From: Mesorhizobium prunaredense
GTDB lineage: Bacteria; Pseudomonadota; Alphaproteobacteria; Rhizobiales; Rhizobiaceae
DNA length: 64,000 nucleotides
Assembly (NCBI RefSeq): GCF_900156895.1
Contig: NZ_FTPD01000045.1
Location: 658,758 to 722,757, forward strand
Direction of reading: 5' to 3'
Shown: positions 50,284 through 57,396 of the stretch, in pieces
How positions within the stretch are numbered: the first letter of the stretch is position 1
Layout of the letters: each line of letters opens with the position of its first letter
Notes under the pieces: model-generated
What the model saw: the letters and a program-made list of their open reading frames with translations, nothing else
Database searches by the model: none
What the model was told of the DNA's origin: nothing
Made by a program: the position numbers and the translations under genes

Positions 50284-51468
50284 ATGAGCGCCGCCGCCAA
50301 GATCATCCCGCTGCACAAGGAAACGCAGCCCTTCTACGTGCCGGCCTTCGAGCTGCATGTGAAGGGCCGTCCGGTGCCGGTGCGCGACGTCATCGAGGTC
50401 CGCTACGAGGACGGCATCGAGAAGATCGACGGCTTTACGCTGACCGTCAACAACTGGGACACGGTCACCCAGAAGCCGCTTTACTACGGCCACGAGGCTA
50501 ATGCCGGCATCTTCGTGCCGGGCAACAAGATCAGGCTCTACATGGGCTATCAGGGCGATCTGCGCCTGATGATGACCGGTCTGATCACCTCGATCGACGT
50601 GCAGTTTCCCGAGAGCGGCTCCTCGCGCATCGTCGTCAGCGGGCTCAATGTGCTCGAGCGCTTCCGCCGCACCCAGTACACCTGGTCCTGGCCGGAGGAA
50701 AAGAAGGAAGGCATTCGCGACAGCGAGGTTGCCAAGCTGCTCGAGCGCCAGCCCGACGACAAGGCCGGGCGGCCGGGGCTGGGCGTCGAGGTCCGCACCG
50801 ACAAGGCGGCGGCTGGCAAGGAGCCGCTGCTGCCCAACATCTACATGAACAACCAGTTCCCGATCATCTTCCTGATGGAGCGGGCAAGGCGCTGCGGCTA
50901 CGAGGTGCTGGCCGGCGAGGAGGACCGCGGCGGATCGGAACCCCACAGCTACCTCTATTTCGGTCCGACCAATTCGCTGCGCGACGTCACCTACGAGCTG
51001 GAATGGGGCAAGTCCCTGGTCTCCTTCCATCCGACCTTCGCCAGCGCCCAGCAGATTTTCGCCGTCAAGGTCTGCGGCTGGGACCGCACCGCCAAGAAGC
51101 GCATCGAGGAACGCCGCACGCTGGACGACCTCAAGGACGTAGCGCCGAACCGCGATCACATCGTCGTCGCCAGGACCGCCAACCGCGAGGAGGTCATCAC
51201 CGACCCACCGGCGCGCACTGTCGAAGAAGCGAAGAAGCGCGCCGACGAGGTGCTGAAGAAGAGCATTGGCCGCATGGTCGAGGCGACCGGCACCACGGTC
51301 GGCCTGCCGGACCTGCGCGGCGGCAAGTCGGTCAGCATCACGCGCACCGGCGTCCAGTTCGACGGCCTCTACACGGTGCTGTCCTCGACCCACACGCTCG
51401 ATTCCTCCGGCTATCGGACGAACTTCACCGCCCGCCGGGTCGAGCCGCCAGCAAACAAACGGAGATGA
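50284..51468 (+). CDS. Baseplate hub protein gpD/gp27-like (Pvc8 N-part)
   Basis: The 394-residue product belongs to the phage late-control D / VgrG hub family: PAFELHVKGRPVPVRDVIEVRYEDGIEKIDGFTLTVNN, VPGNKIRLYMGYQGDLRLMMTGLITSIDVQFPESGSSRIVVSGLNVLERF, and a C-terminal GKSVSITRTGVQFDGLYTVLSSTHTLDSSGYRTNF. It forms the trimeric hub above the spike. The spike OB-fold is encoded separately by the next gene, four bases on. Confidence 0.9.
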   Translation: MSAAAKIIPLHKETQPFYVPAFELHVKGRPVPVRDVIEVRYEDGIEKIDGFTLTVNNWDTVTQKPLYYGHEANAGIFVPGNKIRLYMGYQGDLRLMMTGLITSIDVQFPESGSSRIVVSGLNVLERFRRTQYTWSWPEEKKEGIRDSEVAKLLERQPDDKAGRPGLGVEVRTDKAAAGKEPLLPNIYMNNQFPIIFLMERARRCGYEVLAGEEDRGGSEPHSYLYFGPTNSLRDVTYELEWGKSLVSFHPTFASAQQIFAVKVCGWDRTAKKRIEERRTLDDLKDVAPNRDHIVVARTANREEVITDPPARTVEEAKKRADEVLKKSIGRMVEATGTTVGLPDLRGGKSVSITRTGVQFDGLYTVLSSTHTLDSSGYRTNFTARRVEPPANKRR

Positions 51469-51472
51469 CGCG

Positions 51473-51988
51473 ATGAGCCGCAACAACGGGATGATGGTCG
51501 GCGTGGTCAAGAGCGTCGAGGATCCGGACGGCCAGGGCCGCATCAAGGTCGACATCGCCGCGCTCACCGGCCGCAGCCGCACCACCTGGGCGCCGGTCGC
51601 CTCGCTGATGGCCGGCGGCGGCCGTGGCGCCTGGTTCATGCCGGAACTGGAGGACGAGGTCATCGTCGCCTATCTCGGCGGCGACCCGGAGCAGCCGGTC
51701 ATCGTCGGCGCCACTTGGAACGGCAAGGATGCGCCGCCGTCGACGCATCCGCGCGAGCGCATGATCAGATCCTTCAACGGCCACACCATCCGCATGATCG
51801 ATGAGGAGCGCGGGCCGAACGGCTTCGGCGCACTGGTCATCGAGGACGCCAACGGCAATGTCGTGACGCTGTCCAACGGCAAAATACATCTGAAGGGCGT
51901 GGCGCTGATCGAGATCGAGGCGCCGATGATCTCGCTGCTGGGTCCTGGCTGGCGCCGCAACGTCTCGCCCATCAACACGCCGATCTGA
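51473..51988 (+). CDS. Baseplate spike protein gpV/gp5 OB-fold
   Basis: The 171-residue protein has the gpV/gp45 OB-fold: MMVGVVKSVEDPDGQGRIKVDIAALTGRSRTTWAPVASLMAGGGRGAWFMPELEDEVIVAYLGGDPEQPVIVGATWNGKDAPP. A short beta-strand segment follows (GNVVTLSNGKIHLKG) that would form a minimal spike prism. No PAAR motif is visible at the end, so a separate PAAR tip gene is expected elsewhere. It is coupled to the hub gene. Confidence 0.92.
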   Translation: MSRNNGMMVGVVKSVEDPDGQGRIKVDIAALTGRSRTTWAPVASLMAGGGRGAWFMPELEDEVIVAYLGGDPEQPVIVGATWNGKDAPPSTHPRERMIRSFNGHTIRMIDEERGPNGFGALVIEDANGNVVTLSNGKIHLKGVALIEIEAPMISLLGPGWRRNVSPINTPI

Positions 51989-51999
51989 GGACAGTCGAG

Positions 52000-52761
52000 A
52001 TGCGGCGCGAAATCCCCCTTTCGGTCAATCTGCAGCAGCTGTTCGAGCTGCCGGATTGCGACGCGCTGGCGCTGCCCAAGCCGCAGCCGCTGAAGGTGCG
52101 GCTGCCCAACGGCGGCACCTTCACGGCCATAGCGGACTTGAGCAAGGGCATACCGAACGACTGCTCGCTGAGCGCCAACCTGCTGCTGCAGATCGCGCCG
52201 TTCCTCGCCTCGATCGAGTGCCTGCTGAAGGTGCTGGGCGTCATCAAGCCGCTCACCACGCTGATCCAGGCGCTGGTGCCGCCCAACCCGATCAAGGCGG
52301 CTGAGGCGCTGCCGGACTTCATCAAGGCCGTGGATGGGCTCAAGGACTGCCTGCTGATGATCGTGCCGGGCGGGCGGATATTCGGCTTCCTGAAGGATCT
52401 TTTGCTGCTGATCATCAAGCTGATCAAGTGCCTGATCGGCCAGTTGAAGACCATCCTGGCGATCATGCAGGGCATCGAGCTCAAGATCGGCGAGGCCGAG
52501 GCGCTCGGCAATACCGAACTGGTGCGCACGCTGAACTGCGCCAAGAAGAATGCGCAGCGCTCGGCTGAGCATTCGCAGCAGTCGATGGAGCCGGTCATCA
52601 ACGTCATCGGGCTGGTTCAGCCTTTCCTCGATATCGCTGGCATCAAGCTGGAGATTCCTGGCCTCGGCAATGCGGAGGACAGCGCCGCGCTCGCCCAGAC
52701 CATCCAGGATCTGGAGGACGTCGTCATCAACATCGAAAGCATCCTGGAGACGCTGCCGTGA
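52000..52761 (+). CDS. eCIS-associated helical protein, unknown role
   Basis: The 253-residue protein is mostly hydrophobic or amphipathic helix, with LLLQIAPFLASIECLLKVLGVIKPLTTLIQALV and GGRIFGFLKDLLLLIIKLIKCLIGQLKTILAIMQGIELKIGEAEAL segments and a coiled end. It occupies the spot between spike and gp25 where other eCIS encode a PAAR tip (Afp10-type). I do not recognise the family. It could be a cargo-loading or membrane-acting component. Its stop overlaps the next GTG start. Confidence 0.55.
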   Translation: MRREIPLSVNLQQLFELPDCDALALPKPQPLKVRLPNGGTFTAIADLSKGIPNDCSLSANLLLQIAPFLASIECLLKVLGVIKPLTTLIQALVPPNPIKAAEALPDFIKAVDGLKDCLLMIVPGGRIFGFLKDLLLLIIKLIKCLIGQLKTILAIMQGIELKIGEAEALGNTELVRTLNCAKKNAQRSAEHSQQSMEPVINVIGLVQPFLDIAGIKLEIPGLGNAEDSAALAQTIQDLEDVVINIESILETLP

Positions 52762-53174
52762 CCGTCGCCGGCAACCAGACGCGAGCCTTCCTCGGCAACG
52801 GCTTCGGCTTTCCGCCGATGGTCAATGCGCGCGGCGGCTTCGACTGGATCGCGGGCGAGGCCAATGTGCAGCGCGCCATCTGGATCATCCTGTCCACGGC
52901 GCGCGGTGAGATGCAGCTCAATCCGCGCTTCGGTTGCGGCATCCACGACTACGTCTTCACCGACAACACGCCGGCCAATCGCGCTTCCATCGCGCATCAG
53001 GTGCGCATGGCGCTGCTCGAATGGGAGATGCGCATCGACCTGATCGACATCCGCGTCGTCGAGGGCGAGAGCCCGAGCACGCTTCTGATCGAGATCGACT
53101 ACCGGCTGAAGGCCAGCCATGCCCTCGGCAACCTCGTTTATCCCTTCTATGTCGGCGAACAGCAGGGTGAATGA
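52758..53174 (+). CDS. Baseplate wedge protein gp25/GPW-like
   Basis: The 138-residue protein shows the gp25/lysozyme-like wedge pattern: FGFPPMVNARGGFDWIAGEANVQRAIWIILSTARGEMQLNPRFGCGIHDYVFTDNT and ALLEWEMRIDLIDIRVVEGESP. It is part of the baseplate ring that triggers sheath contraction. A GTG at 52758 overlaps the upstream stop, and the downstream gene starts inside its own stop (ATGA), so translation is tightly coupled. Confidence 0.93.
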   Translation: MTVAGNQTRAFLGNGFGFPPMVNARGGFDWIAGEANVQRAIWIILSTARGEMQLNPRFGCGIHDYVFTDNTPANRASIAHQVRMALLEWEMRIDLIDIRVVEGESPSTLLIEIDYRLKASHALGNLVYPFYVGEQQGE

Positions 53175-55183
53175 CCATGCCGCTCGCCGCTCCCGACCTG
53201 GACGACCGCCGCTTCGCCGACCTGGTGACCGAGATCAGGACGCTGATCCCGCGCTATGCGCCGGAATGGACCGACCACAACGACAGCGATCCCGGCATGG
53301 CGATCGCCAAGCTGTTCGCCTGGACGACGGAGCTGACGCTGTGGCGTCTCAACCAGGTGCCGGAGCGCGCCTACATCAAGTTCCTGCAGATGGTCGGCAT
53401 CGAACGGCGCCCGGCCTCCGCCAGCCGCACCGAGATCAGCTTCGCGCCGGCCCGCACCGACGTGCCGGAAATGTTCGTGCCGCAGGGCACGCAGGTGGCG
53501 GCGCCCGCCGACGCGGTGGGCCCGATCGTCTTCGAGACGATCCGCCCGCTCACCGTGCTCGGCGCCACGCTGGCCGCAGTGCAGGCCTATGACGGCTTCG
53601 GTCATTCGGTCGAGACCACCAAGGCGGCGACCGGTGGCCAGTGGTTCTATCCGTTCGGCGCCAATGCGCGCGACGGTGCGGCGCTGATGCTGGGCTTTGC
53701 CTCGCAGGCGAACCTGACTGCCGGAACCATCGATCTGACGGTGCGCATGGCCGACGACCGCCAGCCGCCGGCGCCGCTGCGTTGCGAAGGTCCGACGGAA
53801 GGCCTGGCCGCCATCCAGCCACCAGCAAAGCTCCACTGGGAATATTGGGATCTGGTGCGCTGGCAGCCGCTGACACTGATCCGCGACGAGACGCAGAGCT
53901 TCCTGCGCGACGGCCACATCACGCTGCGCGGACCAGGCGCCTCGGCGCGCCTCGCCAAGCTCGGCGACGTGGTGACGCCGCTCTACTGGCTGCGCTGCCG
54001 GCTGGAGGTGCCGAACTACGAGCGGTCGCCGCGGCTCGACGCCATCCTCATCAACACCGTGCCGGCGATGCAGGCGGCGACCAGCCGCGACGAGATCGTC
54101 GGCGCCAGCGACGGCCGCCCGGACCAGACCTTTGCGCTGCAGGACCGCCCGGTCCTGCCGGCCGTCGAAGAGGAATGGGTCGACGGCGCCTATGGCCGCC
54201 GTGTTCTCATCAAGAGCCTGCGGCTCGAGATCGACGAGGGCCAGGGGTTCGCCACCTGGCAGGAGGTCGACGACTTTTACGGCTCCGGCCCCGATGACCC
54301 GCATTATGTGCTGAACCGCAATCTCGGCGCCATCCTGTTCGGCAACGGCGTCCACGCACGCATCCCGCTCGCCTTTGCGCCGCCCGCAGGCGGCGGCAAC
54401 ATCATCGCGCGCCATTACCTGACCGGCGGCGGCCGGCGCGGCATGCTGCCGGCCGAGACCGTCACCGAGATCCAGACCTTCCTGCCCGGCATCGAGAGCG
54501 CCACCAACCCGTTCCCGGCCGAAGGCGGTAGCGAGGAGGAAAGCGTCGCCGCCACCAAGCTGCGTGCCGCCGCCGAGATCAAGAGCAATTGCCGCGCCGT
54601 GACCTGCGAGGATTTCGAGGTACGGGCGCTAGAAGCCGGCGTCATGCGCGCCAAGGCGCTGCCGCTGACGCATCCGCGTTTTCCCGGCGCCAAGATTCCC
54701 GGTGCCGTCACCGTCATCGTCGTGCCGGATGGCGACGTGCCCAATCCGATGCCGAACGCGACCACGCTCGCCACCGTCTGCGCGCATCTGGACAAGTACC
54801 GGCTGATGACGACGGAGGTGCATGTGCGCGCGCCGGTCTATCGGTTGATCCGCGTCGGCGCCGATGTCCTGGCCGCCCGCAACGCCGATTTCACCGAGCT
54901 CAGGCGCAATCTTGAAGATCGGCTGAACAGCTTCCTGCACCCGCTCACCGGCGGGCCTGACGGGCTCGGCTGGCCGTTCGGCGGCACGGTCTTCTTCTCC
55001 GATGTCTATCGGCTGATCCTGGACACGCCCGGCGTGCTGCGCATCGCCGACGGCCAGCTCACCATGAGCGTCGACGGTGACGCCGCGCCCTTCTGCCGCG
55101 ACATACCGCTGTGTCCGGGCGAACTGGTCTATGCCGAGGGCCATGACCTCACCATCCTCGCCGCGCAGGACGGAGGCCGCTGA
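53171..55183 (+). CDS. Baseplate assembly protein gpJ/gp6-like (Afp11-type)
   Basis: The 670-residue product begins APDLDDRRFADLVTEIRTLIPRYAPEWTDHNDSDPGMAIAKLFAWTTELTLWRLNQVPERAYIKFLQMVGI, which is the signature of eCIS Afp11 baseplate proteins. A gpJ-like core follows with NLGAILFGNGVHARIPL and ATKLRAAAEIKSNCRAVTCEDFEVRALEAGVMRAKALP. It forms the main wedge ring of the baseplate. The length agrees with the family. Confidence 0.94.
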   Translation: MTMPLAAPDLDDRRFADLVTEIRTLIPRYAPEWTDHNDSDPGMAIAKLFAWTTELTLWRLNQVPERAYIKFLQMVGIERRPASASRTEISFAPARTDVPEMFVPQGTQVAAPADAVGPIVFETIRPLTVLGATLAAVQAYDGFGHSVETTKAATGGQWFYPFGANARDGAALMLGFASQANLTAGTIDLTVRMADDRQPPAPLRCEGPTEGLAAIQPPAKLHWEYWDLVRWQPLTLIRDETQSFLRDGHITLRGPGASARLAKLGDVVTPLYWLRCRLEVPNYERSPRLDAILINTVPAMQAATSRDEIVGASDGRPDQTFALQDRPVLPAVEEEWVDGAYGRRVLIKSLRLEIDEGQGFATWQEVDDFYGSGPDDPHYVLNRNLGAILFGNGVHARIPLAFAPPAGGGNIIARHYLTGGGRRGMLPAETVTEIQTFLPGIESATNPFPAEGGSEEESVAATKLRAAAEIKSNCRAVTCEDFEVRALEAGVMRAKALPLTHPRFPGAKIPGAVTVIVVPDGDVPNPMPNATTLATVCAHLDKYRLMTTEVHVRAPVYRLIRVGADVLAARNADFTELRRNLEDRLNSFLHPLTGGPDGLGWPFGGTVFFSDVYRLILDTPGVLRIADGQLTMSVDGDAAPFCRDIPLCPGELVYAEGHDLTILAAQDGGR

Positions 55184-57384
55184 TGGGCACGCCGGCTCCC
55201 GCCTTCCGCATGGATGCCCGCGCCGGCTGGCGCGCCGCCGTTCTCGACCACGTGTCGCAGGCGAGCGGCGCGCTGAGGCTCTCGACCCTGCCGGTCAGCG
55301 CCGCGCCGCTCGGCTCGCCGTCTGGCAGTTTCGGCGGCCTGTCCCTGCCGGTCACCGTCGCGATCGGCCGCGCCGGCGAAATCTATCTGCTCGACCGGCG
55401 CAGTGGCACGATCCTCGTCTACGACGCCTGCTCGGAAACCTTCGTCCCCGTCGCCTGCCTGCCGGGCGCCGGCGGCGCCGTTGGCGGCCGCGATCCGGTC
55501 GGCCTGCTGGTCGATTGCCGCGGCGATCTGCTGGTGCTCGACGCCGGCAACCGCCGCATCGAGGCGTGGTCGTCGGCCGACTGGCGGCTGCGTGGCCATC
55601 TGGGCGCGTTCGCCTGGCGCGACGGCCGGCCTGTCGCCATCCGGCCCAAGCCCGAGCTCGACCCGCCGACCGGCGTGCCAACCGGCGCCCAGTCGTTCCC
55701 GGCGGATGCCTGGATGCCGGCCGGCATGGCCATGCTGCCTGACGGTCGCGTCGCCGTCACCGACAGCCGGCACGGGCTGATCCATTTGTTCGGGGCGCGC
55801 CTGCGCTATCTCCGCTCCTTCGACGGTGCATTCGAGGCGCAGCCGGCGCTGGCCGCCCCGACGGTGATGACGGCGGACCGCGACGGCTGGCTCTACGTCG
55901 TCGAGGACGGCAAGGCGGCGGTCGCGATCATCGACCGGGACGGCCATATCGTCGAGCGCGTTGATACAGCTGACGCCATCGCCGGCCGCTTCGTCAAGCC
56001 GGTGCTGGCGGTGGACGAAGACGGCACGATCTGGATTTCCGATCGTGTGTCCGGCGATGTCTGCCGCGTGCGCCGCTCCTGCGCCGGCCAATGCCTGCCG
56101 CCCGAACGCGTGCGGCTGGTGCCGGCGGGATGTCCGCTGCTCGCTTTCGATGCGTCCGGCAATGCCATCTTCGGCGATCCGCGCAGCCCCTGCCTAATGC
56201 GCGCCGACGGCACGCGTTACGAGACGGCCGGCCTCTTCAACAGCCAGACGCTGGATTCCGGCCTGTCCGGCTGTGTCTGGGACACGGTCGAGATCGACGC
56301 GGCGACGCCATTCGGCACCCGGCTGTCGATCGCTACCGCCACCAGCCATTTCGACCTGACGCCGGCCGAGGTCGATGCCCTGACGCAGGACCAATGGACG
56401 CTTTCGCCGGTCTCGGGCCACATGGCGGGACGCTTCGAATGCGCGGTGCGCAGCCGGCCCGGCCGCTTCCTGTGGCTGCGCCTCGTCTTCGAGGGCGACG
56501 GCGCGGCGACACCGGCGGTGAACGCGGCCAGCGTGCGCTGGCCGCGCGAGACCTCCGCCCGGTACCTGCCGGCGGTGTTTTCGGAAGGGGCGGAAAGCGC
56601 CGATTTCTTCGCCCGCTTCATCGAGATATTCGACCGCGCCCGCGCCGGGGCGCTGGAGCCGCTGGAGACGCTGCCGGCCTATTTCGACCCGCTCGCCACG
56701 CCGGCGGCGGAAAGGGGCGAGGCTGGCGCCGACTTCCTCGACTGGTTGGGTGGCTGGATCGGCCTCGCGCTCGACCGCAACTGGTCGGTGGACCGCCGAC
56801 GCAGGCTGGTCGCCGAGGCGCCGGCGCTGTTCAGGCTACGCGGCACGGTCAAGGGCCTGAAGCTCCATGTCGCGCTCTACACCGGCACCGAACCGCAGGT
56901 GATCGAGCATTTCCGGCTGCGCCGCTGGCTCTCCCTGGACGAGGGGGCGCTCGGCGACACGGCGGCGCTGTGGGGGCCGGAAATCGTGCGCCGCCTGCAG
57001 CTCGACGCCTATTCCGAGATCGGCACCTTCGCGCTCATCGACGGTGGCGATCCGCTGACCGATCCGTTCGATGCCTTCGCCCACCGCGCCACGCTCTACG
57101 TGCCGGCCGGCAGCGGCTTCGCCGATGCCGATCTGGCGGCGCTCGAAGCCATCGTCGAGATGGCCAAGCCCGCCCATGTCGAGATCGACGTGCGGCTGAT
57201 GCGGCCGCGCTTCGTCATCGGCTGCGATCTGGTGCTCGGCGTCAACACCGTACTCGGCCGCGACACCAAGCCGGTCCGCATCGACGAGGCGACGCCGGGC
57301 GGGGAAATCCTGCTTGACGGACCGCGGCGTCCGTTCGCGCTGAACCCCGGCCTGCGCATCGGCCGCGACACGATACTGGAGTGA
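55183..57384 (+). CDS. Beta-propeller/P2 gpI-like baseplate protein (Afp12-type)
   Basis: The 733-residue protein has NHL-like beta-propeller repeats in its first 330 residues (VTVAIGRAGEIYLLDRRSGTI, GLLVDCRGDLLVLDAGNRRIEAW, GMAMLPDGRVAVTDSRHGLIHLFG). A P2 gpI-like tail domain follows: RYLPAVFSEGAESADFFARFIEIFDRARAGALEPLETLPAYFDPLATPAAERGEAGADFLDWLGGWIGLALDRNW. The latter joins baseplate to fibres. The propeller is an unusual addition and could bind a surface or scaffold. It overlaps the previous stop by one base. Confidence 0.88.
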   Translation: MGTPAPAFRMDARAGWRAAVLDHVSQASGALRLSTLPVSAAPLGSPSGSFGGLSLPVTVAIGRAGEIYLLDRRSGTILVYDACSETFVPVACLPGAGGAVGGRDPVGLLVDCRGDLLVLDAGNRRIEAWSSADWRLRGHLGAFAWRDGRPVAIRPKPELDPPTGVPTGAQSFPADAWMPAGMAMLPDGRVAVTDSRHGLIHLFGARLRYLRSFDGAFEAQPALAAPTVMTADRDGWLYVVEDGKAAVAIIDRDGHIVERVDTADAIAGRFVKPVLAVDEDGTIWISDRVSGDVCRVRRSCAGQCLPPERVRLVPAGCPLLAFDASGNAIFGDPRSPCLMRADGTRYETAGLFNSQTLDSGLSGCVWDTVEIDAATPFGTRLSIATATSHFDLTPAEVDALTQDQWTLSPVSGHMAGRFECAVRSRPGRFLWLRLVFEGDGAATPAVNAASVRWPRETSARYLPAVFSEGAESADFFARFIEIFDRARAGALEPLETLPAYFDPLATPAAERGEAGADFLDWLGGWIGLALDRNWSVDRRRRLVAEAPALFRLRGTVKGLKLHVALYTGTEPQVIEHFRLRRWLSLDEGALGDTAALWGPEIVRRLQLDAYSEIGTFALIDGGDPLTDPFDAFAHRATLYVPAGSGFADADLAALEAIVEMAKPAHVEIDVRLMRPRFVIGCDLVLGVNTVLGRDTKPVRIDEATPGGEILLDGPRRPFALNPGLRIGRDTILE

Positions 57385-57396
57385 GAGGGTAGGCTC

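Noticed and set aside
51473..51988. PAAR tip within the gpV-like spike
   Set aside because: The C-terminus after the OB-fold is a short strand repeat ending in NVSPINTPI, without the PAAR His/Cys zinc motif.
43968..57384. Interpretation as a complete Myoviridae prophage
   Set aside because: Only tail-like genes occur, with eCIS-specific DUF4255, doubled sheaths and tubes, and an Afp11-like wedge. No capsid, terminase, integrase or lysis gene is visible in the window.
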